From an uncultured Chlorobiaceae bacterium (lineage in GTDB: Bacteria; Bacteroidota; Chlorobiia; Chlorobiales; Chlorobiaceae), in assembly GCA_903865705.1 (NCBI GenBank), contig CAIPKT010000126.1, positions 1-52,939 of the forward strand: 52,939 nt of DNA, given 5' to 3'. Positions 37,906 through 47,601 of this stretch are shown piece after piece. Every line of letters starts with the position of its first letter. Positions within the stretch are counted from its first letter, which is position 1. The notes below the pieces were generated by a model that was not told where the DNA came from, ran no database searches, and saw nothing but the letters and a program-made list of their open reading frames with translations. The position numbers and the translations under genes are program-made.

Positions 37906-38655
37906 TTATCGCTTCGTACGATTACGGCGTTTTGTGCGAGTATCGCGATTTCTTGCACCTGGATCGCTGCGTCTGTCCTTCATTCTCTTCATCTCTTCCT
38001 CCTCAATAGCGTCAATACGCTGTACAAGCACCTCACCTTTGTAAACCCAGACCTTAATACCGATGGTACCGGCTATGGTATGAGCAGTGACACTCGCATA
38101 ATCAACATTGGCACGGATAGTGTGAAGGGGGATCTTGCCTTCCTTGTACTGTTCCGAACGGGCTATTTCTGCACCTCCAAGACGGCCGCCGCATTTGATC
38201 CTGACCCCTTCAGCTCCTGAGCGCATAGCCTGCTGTATAGCCTGCTTCATGGCTCTTCTGAACGAGACCCTGTTTTCAAGCTGATAGGCAATGTTATCAC
38301 CGATCAACTGTGCTTCAATTTCCGGCTTGACGACTTCAACAACATCAATCTTAACCTCTTTACCAGTGATTCGACTCAATTCCTGGGAAAGATTGTTAAT
38401 TTCCTCACCTTTTCTTCCGACCACGGCACCCGGACGAGCAGCATAGATGTTGATCTTTACATGCTTCGTCGTTCTTTCTATAATAATGCGCGCAATTCCG
38501 GCCCGTTCTTTTTTCAGCCTTGCAAGAACATACGTGCGGATAACGTGATCCTGCTTAATTTTCTCTGAAATGCAAGGACTGTCATCGTACCAGCGTGAAG
38601 CCCAGTCCCTGATAATTCCCAGCCTAAATCCAGTAGGATTAACTTTCTGACCCAA
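37906..38655 (-). CDS. rpsC: 30S ribosomal protein S3
   Basis: A 249-residue S3 with an N-terminal part [20 protein letters not shown], a KH domain ([20 protein letters not shown]) and the C-terminal domain ([40 protein letters not shown]). A basic tail of about 35 residues ends [13 protein letters not shown]. The start is TTG at 38655 with GGAG nearby; no ATG fits the conserved start. It is 15 nt after rplV. Confidence 0.97.
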   Translation of the reverse strand: MGQKVNPTGFRLGIIRDWASRWYDDSPCISEKIKQDHVIRTYVLARLKKERAGIARIIIERTTKHVKINIYAARPGAVVGRKGEEINNLSQELSRITGKEVKIDVVEVVKPEIEAQLIGDNIAYQLENRVSFRRAMKQAIQQAMRSGAEGVRIKCGGRLGGAEIARSEQYKEGKIPLHTIRANVDYASVTAHTIAGTIGIKVWVYKGEVLVQRIDAIEEEEMKRMKDRRSDPGARNRDTRTKRRNRTKR

Positions 38656-38670
38656 TGCTGTCTCCTTGTT

Positions 38671-39030
38671 TTATTTAGTTACTGGATTTTTAACCTTATC
38701 AATGACTATCGTAAGATGATTCGATCTTTTACGAATCCTGAACGCCCGACCCATCGGAGCCGGAAGTGTCCGTTTCAGTGTAGTGCCCTGATCAACAAAA
38801 ATAGTCTTGACAAACAGCTCATGGTCACTGACCCGTTCATCAGGATTACGCTGGGCGTAATTTGCGACGGCTGACTTGAGCGTCATCATAACATTTCGAG
38901 AGGCGGCCTTGGTCGAATTCAGCAGAATGGCCTTAGCCAGATCAACCTGTTTTCCACGAACGAGCCCTGCGACAAGACGCATTTTTCTTGGCGATGTTGG
39001 CGTATCCCGTAAAATTGCTTTAGCTTCCAT
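38671..39030 (-). CDS. rplV: 50S ribosomal protein L22
   Basis: A 119-residue L22, one of the proteins lining the nascent chain tunnel: [20 protein letters not shown], then [20 protein letters not shown] and the C-terminal [20 protein letters not shown]. Normal length, 30 nt after rpsS. Confidence 0.98.
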   Translation of the reverse strand: MEAKAILRDTPTSPRKMRLVAGLVRGKQVDLAKAILLNSTKAASRNVMMTLKSAVANYAQRNPDERVSDHELFVKTIFVDQGTTLKRTLPAPMGRAFRIRKRSNHLTIVIDKVKNPVTK

Positions 39031-39060
39031 TGTAATCTTTACCCTTTCGCGTTATTCAAT

Positions 39061-39360
39061 TTATTTTTTTCTTGGTGCTGATCCGCCTTTTTCAGCCTTT
39101 CCACCACCAGCATGGCCGCGAAATGATCTTGTCGGGGCAAACTCTCCAAGCTTATGACCTACCATATTATCACCAACATAAACCGGTACATGGCTTTTGC
39201 CATTATGTACGGCTACCGTGTGACCGACAAAATCAGGCGAAATCATTGAACTTCTGGACCAGGTCTTGATAACCTTTTTTTCTCCCTTCTCATTCATATC
39301 AAGGATCCGCTTTTCCAGTTTTATATCAATGAACGGTCCCTTTTTAAGTGATCTTGGCAT
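39061..39360 (-). CDS. rpsS: 30S ribosomal protein S19
   Basis: A 99-residue S19 in the 30S head: [20 protein letters not shown], then [20 protein letters not shown] and [20 protein letters not shown]. It ends in a short basic tail ([13 protein letters not shown]). It is 33 nt after rplB. Confidence 0.98.
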   Translation of the reverse strand: MPRSLKKGPFIDIKLEKRILDMNEKGEKKVIKTWSRSSMISPDFVGHTVAVHNGKSHVPVYVGDNMVGHKLGEFAPTRSFRGHAGGGKAEKGGSAPRKK

Positions 39361-39393
39361 AATTTCTCTGCTTGTTGTTGTTAACCGCTATAG

Positions 39394-40233
39394 TTATTTG
39401 GCGTTTCTGCCTCGTACAATCAATTTCTGTGAAGCCTTTTTCTTGTTCCTCGTCTTCAGTCCCTTCGCCAACTGACCCCATGGCGACATAGGATGCTTTC
39501 TTCCACCGCCCGACTTCGATTTACCTTCTCCACCACCCATCGGGTGATCGACCGGGTTCATCGCCATACCTCTTGTCTGAGGACGAATACCAAGCCAACG
39601 GCTTCTGCCAGCTTTTCCGAGAACAACATTTTCATGATCAGTATTGCCTACTACACCAATTGTTGCACGACACTCGACCCTAAGTTTGCGAATTTCGCCG
39701 GAAGGAAGTTTCAAGGTAACATAATCTCCTTCACGAGCTGCAAGAACAGCAAATCCACCCGCTGATCTTACAATCTGTCCGCCTTTTCCCGCTTTCATCT
39801 CAATATTATGAATATCGGTACCAAGAGGAATATTTTTCAGAGGCATGGTGTTGCCGGTCTTGATCTCGACCTTATCTCCGCTCTCCACCTTGTCGCCTAC
39901 ATTTAAACCTTTCGGGGCGAGAATATAACGTTTTTCTCCGTCATTGTAATGCAATAATGCAATTCTTGATGAACGGTTCGGATCATACTCAATAGCAGCA
40001 ACCGTAGCAGGAATACCATCCTTGTTGCGCTTGAAATCGATAATCCTGTAATGCCTTTTGTGTCCGCCGCCCCTATGCCTTGAAGTCTTGCGTCCCGCAG
40101 CATTGCGGCCCCCTGACTTCTTGAGAGGTACAAGCAGGCTTTTTTCTGGCGTGCTTTTTGTGATTTCATCGAATGCAGGGTATGACATGAACCTTGACCC
40201 TGGCGTAACCGGCAATAACTTCCTTATAGCCAT
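39394..40233 (-). CDS. rplB: 50S ribosomal protein L2
   Basis: A 279-residue L2, close to the peptidyl-transferase centre: [20 protein letters not shown], then [20 protein letters not shown] and the signature region [20 protein letters not shown] containing the conserved histidine. Normal length; 31 nt after rplW. Confidence 0.98.
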   Translation of the reverse strand: MAIRKLLPVTPGSRFMSYPAFDEITKSTPEKSLLVPLKKSGGRNAAGRKTSRHRGGGHKRHYRIIDFKRNKDGIPATVAAIEYDPNRSSRIALLHYNDGEKRYILAPKGLNVGDKVESGDKVEIKTGNTMPLKNIPLGTDIHNIEMKAGKGGQIVRSAGGFAVLAAREGDYVTLKLPSGEIRKLRVECRATIGVVGNTDHENVVLGKAGRSRWLGIRPQTRGMAMNPVDHPMGGGEGKSKSGGGRKHPMSPWGQLAKGLKTRNKKKASQKLIVRGRNAK

Positions 40234-40264
40234 TTGAATGTATGATCTATCCTTTTTATGAGTA

Positions 40265-40576
40265 CTATCCTTCGCTCTTCTGGGCTGAACCTGAGTAATA
40301 GTCTATTGACTGACCCTTTTGAAGAGTGATAATCGCTTTTTTCCAGTCACTTTTTTTCCCTGTAACCCTTCCCTTACGAGTATTCTGGGCACGGGATTTG
40401 CCAAGGCAATTGATCGTACGGATCGACTTTACCTCAACACCAAATTTACTCTCTACCGCTTTCTTTATATCAGTCTTGTCTGCATCGGGCTTAACGACAA
40501 AAACATACTGTCCTTTCTTCTCTGTCAGCCCGGTACTTTTTTCTGTCAACAATGGGCGCAACAACGGGTTTATCAT
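40265..40576 (-). CDS. rplW: 50S ribosomal protein L23
   Basis: A 103-residue L23 at the exit tunnel, where trigger factor and SRP dock: [20 protein letters not shown], then [20 protein letters not shown] and [20 protein letters not shown]. Normal length; 32 nt after rplD. Confidence 0.97.
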   Translation of the reverse strand: MINPLLRPLLTEKSTGLTEKKGQYVFVVKPDADKTDIKKAVESKFGVEVKSIRTINCLGKSRAQNTRKGRVTGKKSDWKKAIITLQKGQSIDYYSGSAQKSEG

Positions 40577-40608
40577 CTCTTTAACTCCTTTTTTGGGGAA
40601 AACTCCAA

Positions 40609-41235
40609 TTACCCTAAAGTATCTTCTATTTTTTTCAGCGCCGTCTTCTGAACGAGTACCGTGTGGCTCTGAAGAATATCATAAGTTGATGCCTTATCGG
40701 CCGTCATGACATTCAATACCGCGATATTCTTTCCGGATCTTGCAATGATCAAATCATACTCAGGCGTCAACATAAGAGTTTTTTTCTGAGAAAGACCAAG
40801 ATTTTTCAGTATCTGGGCAAAAGGTTTTGTCTTTATGTTTTCAAAGATGAAATCCTCTATAACAACAATCTGACCAGCCTTTGCCTTTGAACTCAGTGCA
40901 GAGCGTCTTGCAAGAAGCTTTACCTTCTTGTTGACCTTCTGATCATAAGAATGGGGCACAGGCCCGAATATTGTACCACCACCACTATTGAGTGGTGAAC
41001 GGCTTGAACCCTGGCGTGCATTGCCGGTACCTTTCTGGCGAAGGGGCTTTCTGCCGCCACCTCTTACCTCGCCACGTGTTTTTGTCTTGTGAGTTCCCTG
41101 CCGTCTGTTTGCGAGAATCGACTTGACGTCGAGGTACATCGCATGTTCAGATATTTCTGCGCCGAATATATCATCACGGAGCGTTACCACTTCCCCGGTT
41201 TCAGTTCCGCCGGTATTTAAGACTTTAAGTTCCAT
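40609..41235 (-). CDS. rplD: 50S ribosomal protein L4
   Basis: A 208-residue L4: [20 protein letters not shown], then the tunnel loop [20 protein letters not shown] with [20 protein letters not shown] and the globular remainder. In E. coli L4 represses its own S10 operon by attenuation. ATG 41247 is also in frame (adding MHEA), but 41235 is the family start. Confidence 0.97.
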   Translation of the reverse strand: MELKVLNTGGTETGEVVTLRDDIFGAEISEHAMYLDVKSILANRRQGTHKTKTRGEVRGGGRKPLRQKGTGNARQGSSRSPLNSGGGTIFGPVPHSYDQKVNKKVKLLARRSALSSKAKAGQIVVIEDFIFENIKTKPFAQILKNLGLSQKKTLMLTPEYDLIIARSGKNIAVLNVMTADKASTYDILQSHTVLVQKTALKKIEDTLG

Positions 41236-41254
41236 AGCTTCGTGCATTCAGCAT

Positions 41255-41884
41255 TTACTTTTTTGTAGAAACAATCTTGACATAGGAATTCTTAGGTCCA
41301 GGCACAGATCCCTTTATCACAATAAGATTAGATTCAGGCATAATCTTGAATATTACAAGATTCCTGACGGTAATATTATCTGATCCCATGCGTCCGGCCA
41401 TTCTGGTACCCTTGAAAACCCTGGACGGATCTGATGATGCACCGATAGAACCTGGCGCTCTCTGCCTGTCGGACTGACCATGTGTCCTCTGAGCACCTGA
41501 GAAGTTGTGGCGCTTCATAACACCAGCAAAACCTTTTCCTTTCGAAACACCGAGAACATCAATCTTCTCGCCCTCTTTAAACGATTCAACACTGACAGCA
41601 CTGCCCAGCTCAAGTTCCTGATTAATCTCTGTAAAGTCAAATTCAGCCAACTTGAAACCCGGAGTTACTCCAGCCTTTTTGTAATGTCCCTGCAGTGGCT
41701 TGCTGACATTCTTTTCCTTTCTTTCACCGATACCAATCTGATAAGCATCGTAACCGTCAGTATCAACACGCTTAACCTGTGTTACAAAGCATGGACCTGC
41801 CTGGATAATCGTGCAGGATACTGCTTCGCGTTTCTCATTGAATAAACGGGTCATGCCGATTTTTTTTCCAAGAATCGCACCCAT
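41255..41884 (-). CDS. rplC: 50S ribosomal protein L3
   Basis: A 209-residue L3: [20 protein letters not shown], then [20 protein letters not shown] and [20 protein letters not shown] with [13 protein letters not shown]. It starts 50S assembly. It is 23 nt after rpsJ. Confidence 0.98.
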   Translation of the reverse strand: MGAILGKKIGMTRLFNEKREAVSCTIIQAGPCFVTQVKRVDTDGYDAYQIGIGERKEKNVSKPLQGHYKKAGVTPGFKLAEFDFTEINQELELGSAVSVESFKEGEKIDVLGVSKGKGFAGVMKRHNFSGAQRTHGQSDRQRAPGSIGASSDPSRVFKGTRMAGRMGSDNITVRNLVIFKIMPESNLIVIKGSVPGPKNSYVKIVSTKK

Positions 41885-41907
41885 ATCTGATTATCTTTTC
41901 TAATTCT

Positions 41908-42219
41908 TTAAGACTTAATTTCAACATCAACGCCGCTTGGAAGTTCGAGCTTCATCAGCATATCAATGGTTCTGGATGTCGGGTTTATAATTTCAATCAA
42001 CCTCTTGTGAGAGGAGAAAGAAAACTGCTCACGGGATTTTTTGTCGACATGCGGAGACCTGTTTACGGTATAGACATGCGATTTTGTGGGCAGCGGTATT
42101 GGACCAAAGATAATAGCGTCCGTCTGCTTGACCACATCAATAATCCTTAGAGCCCACTTATCAACCAGGCTATGGTCGTAAGACTTGAGCTTGATTCTTA
42201 TCTTTTGCTGTACAGCCAC
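41908..42219 (-). CDS. rpsJ: 30S ribosomal protein S10
   Basis: A 103-residue S10/Nus[21 protein letters not shown], then [20 protein letters not shown] and [20 protein letters not shown]. It also acts in antitermination as NusE. The start is GTG at 42219. Only 27 nt separate it from the base of the tuf terminator hairpin, leaving little room for a separate promoter. Confidence 0.97.
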   Translation of the reverse strand: MAVQQKIRIKLKSYDHSLVDKWALRIIDVVKQTDAIIFGPIPLPTKSHVYTVNRSPHVDKKSREQFSFSSHKRLIEIINPTSRTIDMLMKLELPSGVDVEIKS

Positions 42220-42246
42220 TTGTCAACCCTGTTTCGTGTTATCAAT

Positions 42247-42277
42247 AAAAAAGGGACGGGATTTTCGGCCCCGTCCC
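42247..42277 (-). terminator. Rho-independent terminator between tuf and rpsJ
   Basis: On the minus strand GGGACGGG (42277-42270) pairs with CCCGTCCC (42260-42253) around a 9-nt loop, followed by six T residues (42252-42247). This GC-rich 8-bp stem with a U-tract is a strong intrinsic terminator. It lies 18 nt after the tuf stop and separates the str operon from the S10 operon. Confidence 0.9.
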
Positions 42278-42295
42278 GGGACGCCATACAATTTC

Positions 42296-43477
42296 TTATT
42301 CAATAATCGTGGTAACGGAACCCGCTCCAACAGTACGACCACCTTCGCGGATAGCGAAACGCAGACCCTCATCCATAGCGATCGGAGCAAGTAACTCAAC
42401 TTCAACTCCAAGGTTGTCGCCAGGCATAACCATCTCTACACCTTCAGGCAGTGTTACAGAACCGGTAACATCTGTAGTACGGAAATAGAACTGGGGACGG
42501 TAACCGTTAAAGAACGGAGTATGACGGCCACCCTCTTCCTTTTTAAGAATATAGACTTCAGCCTTGAACTTTGTGTGCGGCTTGATGGTACCTGGTTTGG
42601 CAATAACCATACCACGCTCAAGTTCAGTCTTGTCAACACCCCTTAGAAGTAGACCGGCGTTGTCACCTGCCTGACCTTCATCAAGAAGCTTCTGGAACAT
42701 TTCGATACCGGTAACAACCGATTTACGCGTTGGTCTCAGACCGACGATTTCGACCTCTTCGTTAATTTTGACACGGCCTCTCTCGATTCTGCCGGTACCA
42801 ACAGTACCACGACCAGAAATTGAGAAGACATCTTCGACCGGCATCAGGAATGGTTTATCAATGTCGCGAAGAGGCTCAGGAATGTATGAATCAACCGCAT
42901 CCATAAGCTCCATAATTGCCGCTTCACCTTCAGGATCACCCTCAAGAGCCTTCAGTGCAGAACCCTTGATGATCGGAATATCGTCGCCCGGGAAGTTATA
43001 CTGGGTCAAAAGCTCTCTCAGCTCAAGCTCAACAAGCTCGATAAGTTCAGGATCAGCAATGTCTACCTTGTTCAGAAAAACAACAAGTGAAGGAACGTTT
43101 ACCTGACGGGCAAGCAGAATGTGCTCGCGAGTCTGAGGCATTGGGCCGTCGGTACCTGCGACAACAAGAATCGCGCCATCCATCTGGGCAGCACCGGTAA
43201 TCATGTTTTTGATGTAATCAGCGTGGCCAGGACAGTCAATATGCGCATAGTGGCGCTTTTTTGTCTGGTACTCAACGTGCGCTGTTGAAATGGTGATACC
43301 GCGTTCTCTCTCTTCCGGAGCCTTATCAATACTGCCGAAATCGCGCTGTATTGCAAGACCCTGCTTTGCAAGAACTGAAGTAATTGCAGCAGTCAGTGTT
43401 GTCTTGCCATGATCAACGTGACCAATGGTTCCTATATTGACATGGGGTTTATCCCTTTTGTAGGACTCTTTTGCCAT
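42296..43477 (-). CDS. tuf: Elongation factor Tu
   Basis: A 393-residue EF-Tu that carries aminoacyl-tRNA to the ribosome. G-domain motifs in order: [20 protein letters not shown] (P-loop), RGITIS (G2), [20 protein letters not shown] (G3), LNKVDIAD (NKxD) and GSALKAL. Domains 2 and 3 follow, ending [15 protein letters not shown]. Normal length, last gene of the str operon, 69 nt after fusA. Confidence 0.98.
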   Translation of the reverse strand: MAKESYKRDKPHVNIGTIGHVDHGKTTLTAAITSVLAKQGLAIQRDFGSIDKAPEERERGITISTAHVEYQTKKRHYAHIDCPGHADYIKNMITGAAQMDGAILVVAGTDGPMPQTREHILLARQVNVPSLVVFLNKVDIADPELIELVELELRELLTQYNFPGDDIPIIKGSALKALEGDPEGEAAIMELMDAVDSYIPEPLRDIDKPFLMPVEDVFSISGRGTVGTGRIERGRVKINEEVEIVGLRPTRKSVVTGIEMFQKLLDEGQAGDNAGLLLRGVDKTELERGMVIAKPGTIKPHTKFKAEVYILKKEEGGRHTPFFNGYRPQFYFRTTDVTGSVTLPEGVEMVMPGDNLGVEVELLAPIAMDEGLRFAIREGGRTVGAGSVTTIIE

Positions 43478-43546
43478 AAATTATCTCCGTGTCGGTTATC
43501 TGTTAATGGTTTGTAGTAATTAAAACTGATACTGCTCTCGCCCGGC

Positions 43547-45661
43547 CTAGTCCGAATCCTTGCTTGCCTTCTTCTCCTGCAAAGCCTCCGCAATACTGCG
43601 TGGAACTTCGCGATAACAGTCAAACTCCATGGAATAATTCGCCCTTCCCTGACTCATCGAACGAAGGTCAGTTGAGTAACCGAACATTGCCGAAAGCGGT
43701 ACCTTGGCGTTGACAAACTGAGCCCCTGCCCTCTGACCCATACCTTCAATATGACCGCGACGACTCGACAAATCACCCATGACATCACCAAGATATTCGT
43801 CGGGTGTAACAACCTCAACCTTCATGATCGGTTCGAGCAACACCGGATCAGCTTTCTTGGCTCCACCCTTGAAACCAATTGATCCAGCAATCTTGAATGC
43901 CATTTCCGAAGAGTCAACCTCGTGATACTTGCCATCCAGAAGAGTAACCTTGATATCCTGCATCGGATAACCAGCAACAACACCACTTTTCATAGCCTGC
44001 TGGACACCAACATTAACTGCAGGTATATACTCTCTCGGGATAACTCCACCCTTAACGGCATCGACAAATTCGTATCCTTTTCCTTCCTCAAGCGGCTCAA
44101 CGCGGAGAACGACCAAACCGAACTGACCTTTACCACCAGACTGACGTACAAATTTACCCTCAAACTCAACAGACTTTCTGATCGTTTCACGGTAAGCGAC
44201 CTGTGGCTTACCCACATTAGCCTCAACCTTGAACTCACGTTTGAGGCGGTCGACCAGAATCTCGAGATGAAGTTCGCCCATACCAGCAATAAGTGTCTGA
44301 CCCGTCTCATCGTCAGTTTTCACCTTGAAAGTAGGATCCTCTTCGGCAAGTTTGGCAAGCGACATGCCAAGCCTGTCAGAATCACTCTTTGTTTTTGGCT
44401 CGATAGCAATCTGGATTACCGGTTCAGGGAAAACCATTTTCTCAAGCACCACCGGATTGTTCTCGTCGCAAATCGTATCGCCGGTTCTGACATCTTTCAA
44501 ACCGACAGCCGCTGCGATATCACCGCAATAAACACAATCTATATCTTCTCTCTTATTTGAGTGCATCTGCAGCACACGACCGATACGTTCCTTCTTGCCA
44601 GTCATGGTATTGAGCACATAACTGCCTGCTTTAAGCACGCCGGAGTAAACCCTGAAAAAGGTAAGCTTTCCTACAAACGGATCAGTTGCGATCTTGAAAG
44701 CAAGAGCTGCAAAAGGCTCTTCATCTTTCGGCTGGCGAGTTACAGGTTCTTCAGTACGCGGATGATGACCTTCAACAGCACCGACATCAACAGGAGACGC
44801 AAGGTACTCAACAACAGCATCAAGCATAAACTGGACACCCTTGTTCTTGAAGGAGGAACCGCAAAGAACCGGAATAATGGTTACTTTCAGTGTTGCCTGT
44901 CGAAGAACATTTCTTACTTCTGATTCAGTGATATCCTCACCGTTCAGATATTTTTCAAGAAGCGTGTCGTCATGCTCGGAAACGGCCTCAAGCATATTGA
45001 TTCGCCATGTCCTCGCCTCGTTCTGCAGGTCATTCGGAATCTCGACTTCATCAAAGGTACTGCCATCCTCTTTATTATAGATGATACCTTTCATCCTGAT
45101 AAGATCAACGAAGCCAGCAAAAATCTCGCCTTCGCCAATCGGTATCTGAAGAGGAACCGGATTTGCACCGAGTCGTTCCCTAATAGCCTTGACTGTATCA
45201 AAAAAGTTTGCGCCAGTCCTGTCCATCTTGTTGATGTAGGCAATCCTCGGTACACCATACTTGTTCGCCTGGCGCCATACCGTCTCGGACTGAGGCTCCA
45301 CACCGCCAACAGCACAAAACAGCGCTACAGCACCATCAAGCACACGCAGGGAACGCTCAACTTCAACCGTAAAATCAACATGACCAGGTGTATCGATAAT
45401 ATTAATACGGTGGTTAATACCGATATAATTACCAAACTTAGGCGCCCAGAAACAGGTTGTTGCCGCAGAGGTAATTGTAATACCACGCTCCTTCTCCTGA
45501 TCCATCCAGTCCATCGTTGCTCCGCCATCATGCACCTCACCCATCCGGTGAAGACGTCCGGTATAATAGAGAATCCTCTCTGTGGTCGTCGTCTTACCGG
45601 CATCAATGTGAGCCATGATGCCTATGTTCCGTACTTTATCTAAATCAACCAGCCTTGCCAT
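43547..45661 (-). CDS. fusA: Elongation factor G
   Basis: A 704-residue translocase. G domain: [20 protein letters not shown], then [36 protein letters not shown] and [12 protein letters not shown]. Domain IV and V follow ([60 protein letters not shown]). Full length with no gaps. It is 40 nt after rpsG. Confidence 0.98.
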   Translation of the reverse strand: MARLVDLDKVRNIGIMAHIDAGKTTTTERILYYTGRLHRMGEVHDGGATMDWMDQEKERGITITSAATTCFWAPKFGNYIGINHRINIIDTPGHVDFTVEVERSLRVLDGAVALFCAVGGVEPQSETVWRQANKYGVPRIAYINKMDRTGANFFDTVKAIRERLGANPVPLQIPIGEGEIFAGFVDLIRMKGIIYNKEDGSTFDEVEIPNDLQNEARTWRINMLEAVSEHDDTLLEKYLNGEDITESEVRNVLRQATLKVTIIPVLCGSSFKNKGVQFMLDAVVEYLASPVDVGAVEGHHPRTEEPVTRQPKDEEPFAALAFKIATDPFVGKLTFFRVYSGVLKAGSYVLNTMTGKKERIGRVLQMHSNKREDIDCVYCGDIAAAVGLKDVRTGDTICDENNPVVLEKMVFPEPVIQIAIEPKTKSDSDRLGMSLAKLAEEDPTFKVKTDDETGQTLIAGMGELHLEILVDRLKREFKVEANVGKPQVAYRETIRKSVEFEGKFVRQSGGKGQFGLVVLRVEPLEEGKGYEFVDAVKGGVIPREYIPAVNVGVQQAMKSGVVAGYPMQDIKVTLLDGKYHEVDSSEMAFKIAGSIGFKGGAKKADPVLLEPIMKVEVVTPDEYLGDVMGDLSSRRGHIEGMGQRAGAQFVNAKVPLSAMFGYSTDLRSMSQGRANYSMEFDCYREVPRSIAEALQEKKASKDSD

Positions 45662-45701
45662 AAAAAAATTTTAGACCTTTTATCCACACTTTGACAAATC
45701 C

Positions 45702-46169
45702 TTAGAACCTGAAATGCGCAAATGCCTTATTTGCATCAGCCATCCGGTGTACCTCATCACGCTTTTTCACTGATGCACCCTGCTCATTGGCAGCATCCAT
45801 CAGCTCAGCAGCAAGTTTCTCAGCCATCGAACGGCCTCCACGCTTGCCTGCATAAATCTTCAACCAGCGAAATGCAAGTGCACCTCTTCTGGACGCCTTG
45901 ACCTCCATAGGAATCTGGTACGTCGCACCACCAACTCTCTTGCTACGAACCTCAACGACCGGCGCAATATGCGACATGGCCTTGCGGTACACTTCCAGCG
46001 GATCCTCTCCAGCCAGTTTCTCGGCAATGATAGCAAACGCATCATAGACTATCTTTGTAGCAACAGCCTTCTTACCATCAAGCATCACAGCATTGATAAA
46101 ACGGGCAACACTTTCATCCCCGTAACGGAAATCAACACCGATTCTTTTATAGCCAACTTTTTTGGGCAT
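45702..46169 (-). CDS. rpsG: 30S ribosomal protein S7
   Basis: A 155-residue S7 that organises the 30S head: DFRYGDESVARFINAVMLDG, then KIVYDAFAIIAEKLAGEDPL, PVVEVRSKRVGGATYQIPME and EVHRMADANKAFAHFRF. Normal length, 31 nt after rpsL. Confidence 0.98.
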   Translation of the reverse strand: MPKKVGYKRIGVDFRYGDESVARFINAVMLDGKKAVATKIVYDAFAIIAEKLAGEDPLEVYRKAMSHIAPVVEVRSKRVGGATYQIPMEVKASRRGALAFRWLKIYAGKRGGRSMAEKLAAELMDAANEQGASVKKRDEVHRMADANKAFAHFRF

Positions 46170-46200
46170 GTTCTTCTCTGTAATTTATGATTCGACTTAT

Positions 46201-46611
46201 CTACCTTTTACCCTTACCCTTGACAGGAGCCGGCACACCGGCTTTCGGCTGCTTGGTTCCGTATTTCGACCGACTCTGCTTACGATCCGCAACACCGGAC
46301 GTATCAAGCGAACCACGCACAATATGATATCGCACACCAGGAAGATCCTTTACCCTGCCGCCACGAATCAGAACAATTGAATGCTCCTGCAAATTGTGAC
46401 CCTCTCCCGGAATATATGCTGTAACTTCTATCTTGTTTGATAATCTTACACGCGCAACTTTTCGTAACGCGGAGTTAGGCTTTTTTGGAGTAGTTGTGTA
46501 AACACGCGTACAAACACCGCGCTTCTGCGGGCACTTCTCAAGCGCCGGAGACGCTGTTTTGGAGGCTTTTACACTTCTTCCGAGCCTGATGAGCTGCTGA
46601 ATCGTCGGCAT
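46201..46611 (-). CDS. rpsL: 30S ribosomal protein S12
   Basis: A 136-residue S12, a decoding-centre protein and the streptomycin target: [20 protein letters not shown], then [20 protein letters not shown], where K of PKKPNSA is the usual resistance position (wild type here), and the second site in [21 protein letters not shown] basic tail ([11 protein letters not shown]) ends the protein. It is the first gene of the superoperon. Confidence 0.98.
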   Translation of the reverse strand: MPTIQQLIRLGRSVKASKTASPALEKCPQKRGVCTRVYTTTPKKPNSALRKVARVRLSNKIEVTAYIPGEGHNLQEHSIVLIRGGRVKDLPGVRYHIVRGSLDTSGVADRKQSRSKYGTKQPKAGVPAPVKGKGKR

Positions 46612-46703
46612 ACTTGAAACTCTCTTTCTTTTTAAAAAACCTGCTCATTACAAAAAACGCAATGCAATGCTTAAAAATCCATAAGGACAGACAATGTAAG
46701 CGA

Positions 46704-46709
46704 ATTATA
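46704..46709 (-). promoter_or_regulatory. Possible -10 element of the str operon promoter
   Basis: On the minus strand a consensus TATAAT (46709-46704) lies in an AT-rich stretch about 93 nt before the rpsL ATG. No good -35 hexamer is seen at the right distance. It is the best promoter candidate for the superoperon in this gap, but the evidence is a six-base match only. Confidence 0.28.
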
Positions 46710-47117
46710 AAAAAAAACAAAACCTAAATGAATATATTTGCAGTATTGAGAGAAAATAATCCTTCCCATCACCTGCCTGCCACCTGAACAGAGCAACCGA
46801 CCATGCGAAGCTCTTCAAAACTTACCTTTATTACTATTGAGCTCTCTTCGCTAACTTGTTTCAGCATGAAACCAAAGCTTAAGCGAGACGTCCATCCTTT
46901 CTGCACCAACCGCGCAACCCTTCACGAAAAGATATTGTCCTGTCCGGGAACTGAACGCTACCGCCCCTTATTGCCGGTTGATCCTGCCTGATACCCCGGC
47001 ATCGCTTTTTGCCGGATAAAGCCAAGAGATATACGGCTTACGGCTCACTCACGCAAACAGCTCCAAAGATTCCAGTTCAAGAAAATCCCGCTACATGGAA
47101 TCCCCGAATTTCCAAAC

Positions 47118-47177
47118 AGTCGCACTATTTCAATACCAGCATGGTTTTACCGACTTGACGCTGGCCGTAAAGCACCT
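47118..47177 (-). pseudogene. Walker-A remnant of an AAA-type ATPase
   Basis: The minus strand encodes FIQVLYGQRQVGKTMLVLK bounded by stop codons on both sides. The GxRQVGKTxL pattern matches the P-loop of AAA_14/DUF4143-type ATPases. Only about 20 residues remain, so it is at most a relic of a lost gene. A chance match is possible. Confidence 0.35.
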
Positions 47178-47231
47178 GGATGAATTAGCGGGGTACATAA
47201 TTAACAGCAATGATAACTCACAAATAATGCT

Positions 47232-47237
47232 TATAAT
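47232..47237 (+). promoter_or_regulatory. -10 element of hipBA
   Basis: A perfect TATAAT (47232-47237) lies 19 nt before the hipB ATG at 47257, predicting a very short leader. It is overlapped by the direct repeat TAATGC (47225-47230 and 47234-47239). Such repeats on a -10 box could be HipB-binding half-sites, but the known TATCC-N8-GGATA operator is not present. No clear -35. Confidence 0.42.
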
Positions 47238-47256
47238 GCGATTAAATGTTATCGTT

Positions 47257-47601
47257 ATGACAAGCAGAGCCACACCGCTATACCCCGCCTCGGCGAAAGA
47301 GATGGAAGCATTGGGGCAACGCCTCAGGGACGCGAGGCTTCGCCGCCGCTTTTCCATGGAGACCGTCTGTGCCAGGGCCAACCTTTCGCGTCCGACGCTC
47401 TACAAAATTGAAAATGGCGACCCGTCGGTTGCTGTCGGCTTCTACATTCAGGTGCTTCGCGTCCTCGGGCTGCTTGCGGATTTGTCGCTCATCGCCAAGG
47501 AAGATGTTCTTGGCCGTCGCCTGCAGGACGAATCACTTCCCCAGCGGAGAAGGGCGCCACGCAAAAAAGCGGCAGCAGGAGCGAGTGATGGCGAAGCATG
47601 A
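47257..47601 (+). CDS. HipB-like XRE antitoxin
   Basis: A 114-residue DNA-binding antitoxin. The helix-turn-helix spans about residues 17-60: MEALGQRLRDARLRRRFSME, TVCARANLSRPTLYKIENGD and PSVAVGFYIQVLRVLGLLAD. The C-terminus is basic and disordered (PQRRRAPRKKAAAG). Start codons at 47227, 47236 and 47257 are in frame; the last lies just after the TATAAT and is preferred. Its stop overlaps the HipA start by 14 nt, so the two are translated together. Role: bind and inactivate HipA and repress the operon. Confidence 0.82.
   Translation: MTSRATPLYPASAKEMEALGQRLRDARLRRRFSMETVCARANLSRPTLYKIENGDPSVAVGFYIQVLRVLGLLADLSLIAKEDVLGRRLQDESLPQRRRAPRKKAAAGASDGEA

Larger units (their letters stand above)
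46612..47256. other. Intergenic region between rpsL and hipBA
   Basis: About 645 bases without a supported gene. It holds the leader and presumed promoter of the str operon at its left end, a Walker-A-like remnant on the minus strand near 47118-47177, a weak stem (CCGGCA/TGCCGG, 46996-47015) and the hipBA promoter at its right end. A short open frame at 46803-46991 shows no recognisable features. Confidence 0.6.

Noticed and set aside
43922-44560. 212-codon plus-strand frame inside fusA
   Set aside because: Shadow of EF-G; composition is not that of a real protein.
46803-46991. 62-codon plus-strand frame in the rpsL-hipB gap
   Set aside because: No ribosome site, motif or partner supports it.
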